From the NCBI RefSeq assembly GCF_000196255.1, contig NC_006370.1:3956550-4020549 (forward strand): DNA of 64,000 nucleotides. The letters run 5' to 3'. Every line of letters starts with the position of its first letter. Position 1 is the first letter of the stretch. Made by a program: the position numbers and the translations under genes. Under the pieces are notes generated by a model that was not told where the DNA came from, searched no databases, and worked only from the letters and a program-made list of their open reading frames with translations. Origin of the DNA: Photobacterium profundum SS9. GTDB lineage: Bacteria; Pseudomonadota; Gammaproteobacteria; Enterobacterales; Vibrionaceae. Shown piece after piece: positions 8,552 through 16,895 of this stretch.

Positions 8552-9259
8552 TTAGTGTGTTTTAAGCTTTGGATTCGCTAATCTACTATCCGTTACATTA
8601 ACCGTTGTTAGACGCTTAATTAAATAATTCAGAAATACGCCATAAACAGGTACAAATAACCCAAGGCTAATAATCAGCTTAAAGGTGTAATCCACCAGCG
8701 CAATTTCAGTCCAGTTAGCAGCCATAAATGCATCTGGGCTGTTATAAAATGCAATAGCAAAAAACGCCAATGTATCTAATGCATTACCAAAAATAGTGGA
8801 ACAGGTTGGTGCTATCCACCATTGCTTCATTTGACGCAAGCGATTAAAAACAGAAACATCCAAAACCTGCCCAAGCAAATACGCCATAAAACTCGCAATC
8901 GCGATACGTGCAACAAATAGATTAAATTCACCTAGATGTGCCACCCCTTGATATTCGCCTTGATAGAACAACACCGATAGCACATAAGAAACCGCCAAAG
9001 AGGGTGCCATAACCCGAAAGATAATTTTCCGTGCCATAGGGGCACCAAAAATACGTACAGTCAGATCCGTCGCAAGAAAAATAAAGGGAAAAGTAAACGC
9101 ACCCCACGTGGTATGAAAGCCAAAAATAGTAAACGGTAGCTGCACCAGATAATTGCTCGACGCAATGATCACAAGGTGAAATAGCACCAGAAAAGAAAGG
9201 GCTTTACGTTGTTGTGGCAGGGTAAACGATGGTACTGAAGATAATTGAGATATAGTCAT
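8552..9259 (-). CDS. yhhQ: Queuosine precursor (preQ0/preQ1) transporter, YhhQ family
   Basis: A 235-residue inner-membrane protein with about six hydrophobic helices and the YhhQ-type core: SNYLVQLPF, FPFIFLATDLTVRIFG and FGNALDTLAFFAIAFY. The family imports deazapurine precursors so that cells can make queuosine for tRNA. ATG 9259 has AAAAAGG seven bases upstream; 15 further upstream codons are open but lie in the apparent leader. A leader of about 80 bases with hairpin potential precedes it. Confidence 0.85.
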   Translation of the reverse strand: MTISQLSSVPSFTLPQQRKALSFLVLFHLVIIASSNYLVQLPFTIFGFHTTWGAFTFPFIFLATDLTVRIFGAPMARKIIFRVMAPSLAVSYVLSVLFYQGEYQGVAHLGEFNLFVARIAIASFMAYLLGQVLDVSVFNRLRQMKQWWIAPTCSTIFGNALDTLAFFAIAFYNSPDAFMAANWTEIALVDYTFKLIISLGLFVPVYGVFLNYLIKRLTTVNVTDSRLANPKLKTH

Positions 9260-9354
9260 AGTAGACCTTTTTGTCATTGGGGGAGAGGGAACCCAAAATT
9301 TCACTGTCAGCAGGTTCTCATACCATGCAGCAGTGACCGAAGGCGGCGATTATA
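9260..9354 (-). promoter_or_regulatory. Promoter and structured leader of yhhQ
   Basis: A perfect -10 TATAAT lies on the minus strand at 9349-9354, predicting a start near 9342 and a leader of about 83 bases. Within the leader CACTG pairs with CAGTG, and GAACC can pair with GGGTTC. I compared it with the preQ1-I pattern and found no match, so a riboswitch is not claimed. Confidence 0.45.
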
Positions 9355-9453
9355 CATTAACCAATATTCTTGCCTACCCTCGTAGTATTGAATTACACCA
9401 AGCAATCGTTTGCCTGTGTTATTCGTATTACTTTACCGATTTTAGTGGCTAAA

Positions 9454-9789
9454 TTAGCACAGCTGCCCTGATTGGCGCGGTAAGAGTGTCGCTATAAACG
9501 CTAGGGCATCATTATCTGCCGATGACAACGCTTCGATCCACAGTGCGCTGGCGTAATGCTCGCCTTTTAACAATAGACGACTGCCTTCAAAATCAATGAT
9601 CCACACGTGCAAATCCGCATTCAATTCTTTCTCGATCACTCGTGCATCAATGCATACCAGTAGCTGTTCTGCAATCTCAGGAAAAGAATCAAAATCAAAA
9701 TTAGGGCCAGAAAGTAAAAGGTGACCATGGGCTAAATCTAGCTCACGTACCATAAAGAGGGGCTCTGATAAGGGCATTGAATCCGTCAT
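9454..9789 (-). CDS. Uncharacterised small cytoplasmic protein (DUF3630-like)
   Basis: A 111-residue soluble protein, acidic, with no signal peptide or membrane segment. Start ATG 9789 has AAAGGA six to seven bases upstream. Its position next to recQ is, as I recall, that of a Vibrio DUF3630 protein. The sequence (GHLLLSGPNFDFDSFPEIAE, then VIEKELNADLHVWIIDFEG) resembles that group. No catalytic motif is visible and I assign no function. Confidence 0.6.
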   Translation of the reverse strand: MTDSMPLSEPLFMVRELDLAHGHLLLSGPNFDFDSFPEIAEQLLVCIDARVIEKELNADLHVWIIDFEGSRLLLKGEHYASALWIEALSSADNDALAFIATLLPRQSGQLC

Positions 9790-10063
9790 AATTATTCCTT
9801 TAACTTCATTTTGAGGTGACTTGAATATATACGCAGAGAGTAAGTTTCCTGTAACCAACTGTGTCTTTGCGTATCAAACCATAAGCAGGCTATAGCTACC
9901 AATGTAAATCCATGGTTTTATAGCCTTGTTGCCTAACACTGCTGAAGAACGCGTCCCGTCGATTTTCAGTGATCTGGCAACAGGTGAAAATATATGTTCT
10001 CACCAAATACGCAAGCTGTTTTGTAGCGAACAATGCATAAACTATTTATGTTTTTTGAACGCA
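9790..10063. other. Intergenic stretch between the DUF3630-like gene and the recQ terminator
   Basis: It should contain the promoter of the DUF3630-like gene. A 78-codon plus-strand frame runs from 9926 into the end of recQ, but it has no ribosome site and overlaps the recQ terminator, so I do not call it. Nothing else is recognisable. Confidence 0.4.
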
Positions 10064-10094
10064 TTTTTACCGGACTCGGATAGTCCGGTATTTT
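10064..10094 (-). terminator. Terminator of recQ, probably bidirectional
   Basis: An eight-base perfect stem ACCGGACT / AGTCCGGT (10069-10076 and 10082-10089) flanked by T runs on both strands, about 20 bases past the recQ stop. Confidence 0.85.
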
Positions 10095-10114
10095 TATCTG
10101 TTATTAGGACGTGT

Positions 10115-11962
10115 TTATCGCTCACTGATCCCAGCCATCAAATGCTCTTCAATCACCCCTAAAAAAACACTGCCGTATTTTTCTAGTTTGCGATGCCCAA
10201 CGCCATTAATCGCTAACATTTCACCTTGAGATGTTGGTAAAATTTCAGCCATTTCCATTAAGCTTGCATCATTGAACACGACATAAGGTGGTAAATCTTC
10301 TTCATCTGCAATGGCTTTACGTAACTTACGTAATTTAGCAAACAGCTTCTTATCATAATGACGATTTGCCATCTTATCGCTTTTCGCACTACGAGCTGCC
10401 ACATCAAGCCGAGGAACCGCTAGCTCTAGCTCAATTTCAGCACGTAATACTGAGCGCGCTTTTTCGGTTAATTGTAGGGTTGAACTGCGCAAAATATTTT
10501 GAGTTAAAAATCCGCGATGGATCAGCTGGCGTAAAATACTCACCCAATATTCATGGCTATGTTCACGTCCAATCCCATACGTTGTGAGCTTGTCGTGCCC
10601 ATGTTCGCGTATCCGTTGGTTTTGCATACCACGCAGCACTTCCACCACGTAACCCACACCAAAGCTTTGATTAACACGGTATACACACGACAAAGCTTTC
10701 TGTGCCACTTCAATCGCATTAAAACGCTTAGGCGGGTCTAAACAAATGTCACAGTTGCCGCACGGTTCTTCACGGTATTCACCAAAGTAATTCAGTAATA
10801 CCTGACGGCGGCATGTTTGCGCTTCGGCAAATGCCCCCATTGCATTTAACTTATGACTTTCGACTTGCTTTTGTGCCCCTTCTTCCTTTTCATCAAGGCA
10901 ACGGCGTAACCAAGCTAAGTCTGATGGATCATAAAACATAACCGCTTCTGCAGGTAATCCATCCCGCCCTGCTCGCCCGGTTTCTTGATAATACGACTCG
11001 ATATTACGCGGAATATCGTAGTGCACGACAAAGCGGACGTTGGGTTTATTGATCCCCATGCCAAAGGCCACGGTGGCAACCACAATATGAATATCATCAC
11101 GTTGAAAGCTTTCTTGTACTCGCCCTCGTTCATCATGATCGAGCCCTGCGTGATACGCAGCTGCTCGTACCCCACTATCACGCAATTTTCCTGCTATTTG
11201 CTCGACGCGTTTACGACTATTGCAATACACGATCCCACATTGACCACGTACCCCCGTTAAGTAACGGGTGAGCTGCGTCATCGGTTTGTGCTTTTCAAGC
11301 AAGGTATAACGAATATTAGGGCGATCAAAACTACCGAGATAATCATGGGGGTTGGTAAGACCAAGACGACTGGTAATATCGTTACGGGTGGTATCATCAG
11401 CAGTTGCCGTCAATGCCATGATCGGCAAGTTTTCAAAGTGTTGTTTCAAGGTGCCTAATGCGGCATATTCAGGGCGGAAATCATGCCCCCATTGAGAAAC
11501 ACAGTGCGCTTCATCAACGGCTACCATGCTTAACGGGGTTTCATACAATCGCTCGATAAAATCACGCATCAATACCCGTTCAGGCGATACGTAGACTAAC
11601 TTCAAATCCCCCTCTCGCATTGCTAAGAAAGTCTCCATCACTTCTTCACGCGACATGGTTGAGTTGATATACGCCGCTGCCACCCCATTGGCATTCAACT
11701 GATCGACTTGATCTTTCATTAATGAGATAAGCGGTGAGATAACCAAGGTAATACCGGGCATGATTAATGCAGGGATCTGGTAACACAACGATTTACCGCC
11801 CCCCGTTGGCATGATGACTAAGCAATCTTGACCTTCTACAACGGCTTCTATCACTTCCTGCTGACCAATACGGAAAGATTGATAGCCAAACACATCCTGT
11901 AAGATTTTCTCACTTGGCGCTAAGGGCGTTGGCTCACAAACCGCGGTACTGCTGGAAGACAT
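10115..11962 (-). CDS. recQ: ATP-dependent DNA helicase RecQ
   Basis: A 615-residue 3'-5' helicase (609 in E. coli) that acts in RecF-pathway recombination and replication-fork repair. In order: Walker A PTGGGKSLCYQIP, the DEAH box VDEAHCVSQWGHDFRPEY, helicase C with YQETGRAGRDG, the zinc-binding cysteines CRRQ...CGNCDIC, a winged-helix RQC region, and an HRDC domain in the last 80 residues. AGTAGGT provides the ribosome site. It is divergent from rarD. Confidence 0.97.
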   Translation of the reverse strand: MSSSSTAVCEPTPLAPSEKILQDVFGYQSFRIGQQEVIEAVVEGQDCLVIMPTGGGKSLCYQIPALIMPGITLVISPLISLMKDQVDQLNANGVAAAYINSTMSREEVMETFLAMREGDLKLVYVSPERVLMRDFIERLYETPLSMVAVDEAHCVSQWGHDFRPEYAALGTLKQHFENLPIMALTATADDTTRNDITSRLGLTNPHDYLGSFDRPNIRYTLLEKHKPMTQLTRYLTGVRGQCGIVYCNSRKRVEQIAGKLRDSGVRAAAYHAGLDHDERGRVQESFQRDDIHIVVATVAFGMGINKPNVRFVVHYDIPRNIESYYQETGRAGRDGLPAEAVMFYDPSDLAWLRRCLDEKEEGAQKQVESHKLNAMGAFAEAQTCRRQVLLNYFGEYREEPCGNCDICLDPPKRFNAIEVAQKALSCVYRVNQSFGVGYVVEVLRGMQNQRIREHGHDKLTTYGIGREHSHEYWVSILRQLIHRGFLTQNILRSSTLQLTEKARSVLRAEIELELAVPRLDVAARSAKSDKMANRHYDKKLFAKLRKLRKAIADEEDLPPYVVFNDASLMEMAEILPTSQGEMLAINGVGHRKLEKYGSVFLGVIEEHLMAGISER

Positions 11963-12243
11963 AGACCTACTCTTAAAATGTTGGGGGCGGGCTATTCTAT
12001 ACTAAATGGGCTTATTAAGTGAACGACTCAACACGCTGTCAGTCGCAGAAAGCACGCCGAAAAGATATCTGAAAAGAAATACGAAACAGAGTAAGAAGAT
12101 GAACCGTTAAGCTTGCGATACATTGTTTATCATTTAATCTATTGATAAAGATGTAGCCATTTCAAAGAATCTCGCTTTATACTGCTTCCGCATACTTTTT
12201 GAGAAAATCTCATTGATTTTATAAAATAACCATTTGGATTCCC

Positions 12244-13155
12244 ATGGAAGAACAAACCAAAAAAACACAACGCGGGGTTATTCTTGCCCTCGCTGCTTAT
12301 ACGATGTGGGGCATTGCTCCTATCTACTTTAAAGCATTGCAGAATGTTAGCCCGTTAGAAATTCTAAGCCATCGTGTTATTTGGTCGTTCTTCTTTTTAG
12401 CTGCATTGATTTTTTTCAGTAAGGGGTGGGTCAAAATTCGCGCAGTGATCGCTAAACCAAAAATGTTGCTAATGCTAACGGTAACAGCGCTATTGGTGGG
12501 AACTAACTGGATGATTTTCATCTGGGCGGTGAATAACAATTACATGTTGGATGCCAGCCTAGGATATTTTATTAACCCTTTATTCAATGTCATTCTCGGC
12601 ATGGTTTTTCTTGGTGAACGACTACGGGCCTTACAATGGGTCGCGGTGGTATTAGCCACATGTGGTGTCGCTGCACAGTTAATCCAATTTGGCTCATTAC
12701 CTTGGATTGCGTTGGCATTAGCCGGTAGCTTCGGTTGTTATGGCTTGTTACGTAAGAAAATTAATTTGGATGCTCAAACAGGGTTATTCCTTGAAACCTG
12801 TGTGCTGCTACCCCTTGCAACCATTTATATTTTATTTATTACCGATAGCCCAACCGCCAACCTTGCTGACAACCCATTGCAACTTAATCTATTGCTTGTT
12901 GCGGCCGGTATTGTAACGACATTACCCTTGCTTTGCTTTACAGGGGCAGCCACTAAGCTCAAGTTATCTACACTGGGTTTCTTTCAGTATATCGGACCGA
13001 GCTTAATGTTCTTATTAGCAGTATTGGTGTATGACGAACCCTTTAGTGTCGATAACGGTATGACGTTTATCTTCATCTGGTCAGCCCTGATTTTATTCAG
13101 TTTTGACGGTATTAAACGCCACCGCGACAGTAAAAAAGTGGCACCTTCCACCTAA
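12244..13155 (+). CDS. rarD: RarD, EamA-family permease
   Basis: A 303-residue inner-membrane protein with ten predicted helices in two EamA repeats. The N-terminal GVILALAAYTMWGIAPIYFK and the HRVIWSFFF segment are typical of RarD, named in E. coli for a chloramphenicol-sensitivity locus. The substrate is unknown, although drug/metabolite export is usual for the superfamily. It is divergent from recQ and followed at 112 bases by an AraC regulator. A possible -10 (TTTATACT) lies near 12,175. Confidence 0.88.
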   Translation: MEEQTKKTQRGVILALAAYTMWGIAPIYFKALQNVSPLEILSHRVIWSFFFLAALIFFSKGWVKIRAVIAKPKMLLMLTVTALLVGTNWMIFIWAVNNNYMLDASLGYFINPLFNVILGMVFLGERLRALQWVAVVLATCGVAAQLIQFGSLPWIALALAGSFGCYGLLRKKINLDAQTGLFLETCVLLPLATIYILFITDSPTANLADNPLQLNLLLVAAGIVTTLPLLCFTGAATKLKLSTLGFFQYIGPSLMFLLAVLVYDEPFSVDNGMTFIFIWSALILFSFDGIKRHRDSKKVAPST

Positions 13156-13266
13156 TCTGTTTAATTCGTTATGCAGCTTGTGAATTTTTTACAAGCCGCA
13201 TACCCTTCATTTATGATGTACTTGTAATAGAAAAGCACGACCTTCCGATCATCACTGAGCAATCGC

Positions 13267-14061
13267 ATGAATAACGTCAGTCATCGTAAAAGCAATATTG
13301 ATGACATCAACTTGATTGATGCCCATTACCAAAGCTTTTCTTTCAAACGCCATTATCACCTCGATTACCATTTAGGCTTAATCACCCAAGGGCAGCAGCA
13401 GTATTTCTTCAATGGCGCAAAACATGTCGCAGGGCCTGGCCAAATGGTGATCATGCCCCCCGATGAAATCCACGATGGGCAACCCAAAGAAAGCGCTGGC
13501 TACCGCGTTAAAGTTTTTAGTATTAGCCCTGATTGGTTAACTCAACAGGCTGAAGCCGTATCGGGCAAAGATCTCTTTTGTTTCCCACAACATAAAATTG
13601 CCGATCATCAGTTTTTTCAGCAACTAACCCAATTACATACCCAGTTAGATAATCCTTTGGCGTCTCAATTAGCCAAAGATAGCTTGCCGATCGAATACTT
13701 TTCTTATCTATTAACTCACTATGGAAAAGTACAAGAACACACAGTCACGAAACTGGGTACCAAAGATTTACGTCAGTTACGCGATTACTTCATGGCGCAT
13801 CTAGATCAAAAAATCAGCCTTAATGACTTGGCAACACTGTGTGATCTCAGCCCGTCGCAACTGTTGCGTCAATTTAAGAAAACCACCGGCATTACACCTT
13901 ATGCTTGGTTAGCTCGTTTACGCCTAGAGCATGCTATGGCTTTGCTGCGGGCTGGCTTTAACAGTACAGAGGTGGCTTATCATGTCGGCTTTTATGATCA
14001 GGCGCACTTTGCCAATACCTTCAAACAAACGTTCGGTATTGCGCCTTCCCACATAAAATAA
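13267..14061 (+). CDS. AraC-family transcriptional regulator
   Basis: A 264-residue regulator. The N-terminal cupin (AraC_binding) holds FKRHYHLDYHLGLITQG and MVIMPPDEIHDGQP, metal-pocket-like residues of an effector domain. The C-terminal HTH_18 domain has two helix-turn-helix motifs (LNDLATLCDLSPSQLLRQFKK and STEVAYHVGFYDQAHFANTFK) and ends FGIAPSHIK. It lies immediately upstream of a LysE/RhtB exporter in the same direction, an arrangement that suggests it controls that exporter in response to an amino acid or similar ligand; this is inference. Confidence 0.88.
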   Translation: MNNVSHRKSNIDDINLIDAHYQSFSFKRHYHLDYHLGLITQGQQQYFFNGAKHVAGPGQMVIMPPDEIHDGQPKESAGYRVKVFSISPDWLTQQAEAVSGKDLFCFPQHKIADHQFFQQLTQLHTQLDNPLASQLAKDSLPIEYFSYLLTHYGKVQEHTVTKLGTKDLRQLRDYFMAHLDQKISLNDLATLCDLSPSQLLRQFKKTTGITPYAWLARLRLEHAMALLRAGFNSTEVAYHVGFYDQAHFANTFKQTFGIAPSHIK

Positions 14062-14201
14062 CTATATCCAATTTATAACCATCACTATTCTTCTTTCCGT
14101 TGTACTTTCTTTTCGCTGTCACTTTTTTACAAGCGCATTCAAACACACCCCGTCATACTGCAAAACTGACCGATCCAATCGAATACAAACGGCGAGACAC
14201 C

Positions 14202-14858
14202 ATGAACGAAGTCACCACTTTATTTACCTTAGTTACCGTCCACGTTATTGCGCTAATGAGCCCAGGGCCTGATTTTGCCTTAGTGGTACAAAACGCAGGA
14301 CGTTACGGACGCCAAACGGGCATTGCGATCGCCCTGGGTTTGTCTCTGGGCATTTTACTGCATTCAATTTTAAGCCTGACAGGTGCCAGCTTATTGATCC
14401 ACCAGCAGCCCACCCTGTTTGCCTTACTGCAAGCCGCTGGCGGTTTATACCTACTGTGGTTGGGTATTGGTGCTGTTAGGAGCGTACTAATGCCCATTTT
14501 TCGTCCCACAGCGCACACTGAAACAGTTACAGCCCCACAGCGCATTATTGCTAATCGAAAACAAGCGCTCGTGAAAGGGTTCACGACCAATATCTTGAAC
14601 CCCAAAGCGTTAGTATTCTTCATCAGCCTACTCTCGACCATAGTGCCAGTTGATATGTCGACATCCGGAAAAATAACCGCAATTGCGATTTTATGGATCA
14701 CATCATTTCTATGGTTCGCCATGTTGGCGTGGTTACTGACGGGAAAACGTCTGCAACAGAAAATCCAGCAATGGACACCTTATATCGACGGTATCTGCGG
14801 CGTACTGTTTGTGACTATCGGCAGTATGATCTTGTTGAACCTCTTAGTTGCGCGGTAA
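14202..14858 (+). CDS. LysE/RhtB-family amino-acid exporter
   Basis: A 218-residue membrane protein with about six hydrophobic segments. The family signature is the N-terminal VIALMSPGPDFALVVQNAGRYGR, then GLSLGILLHSILSLTG and the central KGFTTNILNPKALVFF. RhtB proteins export amino acids such as threonine or homoserine from the cytoplasm. ATG 14202 fits the family start; 34 upstream codons are open but do not look like this family. It follows the AraC gene by 140 bases and may be its target. A GAGCAC / GTGCTC hairpin without a T run lies near 14,900. Confidence 0.88.
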   Translation: MNEVTTLFTLVTVHVIALMSPGPDFALVVQNAGRYGRQTGIAIALGLSLGILLHSILSLTGASLLIHQQPTLFALLQAAGGLYLLWLGIGAVRSVLMPIFRPTAHTETVTAPQRIIANRKQALVKGFTTNILNPKALVFFISLLSTIVPVDMSTSGKITAIAILWITSFLWFAMLAWLLTGKRLQQKIQQWTPYIDGICGVLFVTIGSMILLNLLVAR

Positions 14859-15008
14859 AAATATCGCGGCAATTAAACACGAAAGTTATTGAGAATGAGC
14901 ACAAAAAAGTGCTCAACAATTAGACACTAACGCTTTGCACTGTCACTCTCTACGCTACGAAGTTCATTGACCGGACTTCTATCAAGAGAGACGACATAAG
15001 GAGCTCAT

Positions 15009-16763
15009 ATGCAGTGGAAAGCATCTTGCCTAGCGTTGTTAATAACCGCTAGCCTCACCGTCACACCCGCGATCGCCAAACAAAGTGCAGATAGTATTGC
15101 CCCCGAAGCCGTGACAGGGTTAAAAACACAAACCTTGGAGCAAGGGTCTGATTGGATGATTGCGTCTGCGAATCCTTATGCCAGTGAAGCCGGAGCTGCA
15201 ATGCTACGCCAAGGGGGTAATGCCATTGATGCCATGGTCGCTACCCAGTTAGTGTTGGGATTGGTTGAACCACAGTCATCGGGGATTGGTGGTGGTGCAT
15301 TTTTAATGTATTGGGATGCAAAAAAAGAGGCTTTAACATCATTTGATGGTCGAGAAACTGCACCTTATGGCGTTACACCACGGTTATTTCAGGATGACAA
15401 AGGCGAACCACTACAGTTCTTTGACGCTGTTGTCGGTGGGCGCTCAGTGGGTACACCTGGCACCGTTAAATTACTGCAACATACCCATCAGCGTTTAGGT
15501 AAATTACCGTGGAAAGCCCTATTTGAGCCTGCACTAAATCTGGCTAAAAATGGCTTTATTGTTAGCCCGCGCTTAGCCAAATTAGTGGCCAACGATCAAG
15601 ACTATCTACAACGTTCGGCTGAAGCAAAAGCCTACTTTTTTAATCAAGATGGCTCACCAATCAAGGCAGGGCAAAACCTTAAAAACCCCGCTTATGCCGA
15701 TACATTAACGTTGATTGCCGACCAAGGTGCAAGTGCGTTTTACCACGGTAAGATTGCCAACGATATTGTTAAAACCGTACGTGGGGCGAAAGCCAACCCC
15801 GGTGTGTTAAACACTATGGATTTAGCCACCTACCAAGTCAAAGAGCGTGAACCAGTCTGCGCACCTTATCGTCAATATTCGATATGTGGTATGGGGCCAC
15901 CCAGCTCAGGGGCATTAACCTTGGGGCAAATAATGGGCATGCTAAGCCATTATCCCATTGCTGAAATGGGCCCAGAAAACATTCAAAGTTGGCGCTTACT
16001 CGGTGACGCTTCTCGTTTAGCCTTTGCCGATCGTGGTAAATACATGGCAGACAGCGATTATGTGCCTATGCCTACCGAGGGCTTATTAGCCGCTGATTAT
16101 ATCGAACAACGCGCAACATTACTAAAAGGGGATACCGCTCTAGCAACGACGGCGGCGGGCAAGCCACCTTGGTCACATGCAATGAATTATGCGCTAGATG
16201 AAGCCATTGAGTTACCGTCTACCAGCCATTTCTCGATTGTCGATAAAGACCGCAACATGGTGTCGATCACCACCACCATTGAGAATGGCTTTGGCTCGCG
16301 CTTAATGGTACGTGGATTCTTACTCAATAATGAATTAACGGATTTCTCATTCCGCAGTCATGCCGATGGTGTACCAATTGCCAATCGGATTGAGCCCGGC
16401 AAACGCCCACGCTCATCCATGGCACCGACCATAGTGATGAAAGAAGGTGAACCGTATATGGCAGTTGGTTCACCCGGTGGTAGCCAAATCATTGGGTATG
16501 TCGCCAAGACTTTAGTGGCACACCTTGATTGGGGGCTAAATCTTCAGCAAGCCATCAACTTACCCAATATGAATAACCGCTTTGGCGCGTTTGAATTAGA
16601 GCAAGGCACAACCGCCGAACAATGGGCACCGAAACTGGAACAGCTCGGCTTTAAGGTAAAAGTGAAAGAGTTAAATTCTGGTGTTCAAGCGATTCGTGTT
16701 GACGGCAAATCGCTCACAGGTGCGGCTGATCCACGCCGTGAAGGTAAAGTCATTGCTCAGTAA
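15009..16763 (+). CDS. ggt: Gamma-glutamyltranspeptidase (periplasmic)
   Basis: A 584-residue precursor (580 in E. coli) with a signal peptide (cleavage near residue 23, ITASLTVTPAIA). It is expected to self-cleave before the catalytic Thr in PSTSHFSIVDKD, giving large and small subunits. Other family marks are the substrate-binding SFDGRETAP region, FLLNNELTDFSF and the oxyanion loop GSPGGSQIIGY. It hydrolyses or transfers the gamma-glutamyl group of glutathione in the periplasm. AAGGAG lies seven bases before the ATG. It shares a bidirectional terminator with convergent uvrD. Confidence 0.95.
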   Translation: MQWKASCLALLITASLTVTPAIAKQSADSIAPEAVTGLKTQTLEQGSDWMIASANPYASEAGAAMLRQGGNAIDAMVATQLVLGLVEPQSSGIGGGAFLMYWDAKKEALTSFDGRETAPYGVTPRLFQDDKGEPLQFFDAVVGGRSVGTPGTVKLLQHTHQRLGKLPWKALFEPALNLAKNGFIVSPRLAKLVANDQDYLQRSAEAKAYFFNQDGSPIKAGQNLKNPAYADTLTLIADQGASAFYHGKIANDIVKTVRGAKANPGVLNTMDLATYQVKEREPVCAPYRQYSICGMGPPSSGALTLGQIMGMLSHYPIAEMGPENIQSWRLLGDASRLAFADRGKYMADSDYVPMPTEGLLAADYIEQRATLLKGDTALATTAAGKPPWSHAMNYALDEAIELPSTSHFSIVDKDRNMVSITTTIENGFGSRLMVRGFLLNNELTDFSFRSHADGVPIANRIEPGKRPRSSMAPTIVMKEGEPYMAVGSPGGSQIIGYVAKTLVAHLDWGLNLQQAINLPNMNNRFGAFELEQGTTAEQWAPKLEQLGFKVKVKELNSGVQAIRVDGKSLTGAADPRREGKVIAQ

Positions 16764-16814
16764 GCTTCTTAACTAATCAGTAAGATCCTTAGCTAACAAG
16801 CATCCTACTTAAAA

Positions 16815-16872
16815 CAAAAAAGCCCGTCTTGTCAGTTCTTATTACAAGAAACTAGCAAGACGGGCTTTTTTA
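16815..16872. terminator. Bidirectional terminator between ggt and uvrD
   Basis: An 11-base perfect stem (AGCCCGTCTTG / CAAGACGGGCT) with A runs before and T runs after it, so it works for both convergent genes. The loop is unusually long, about 24 bases. Confidence 0.9.
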
Positions 16873-16895
16873 TTTTTATGTCGGTCTGTATTGTA

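Noticed and set aside
9260..9345. preQ1 riboswitch before yhhQ
   Set aside because: The conserved preQ1-I loop and A-rich tail are not seen by eye.
9926..10162. Plus-strand frame of 78 codons
   Set aside because: No ribosome site; it crosses the recQ terminator and the recQ 3' end.
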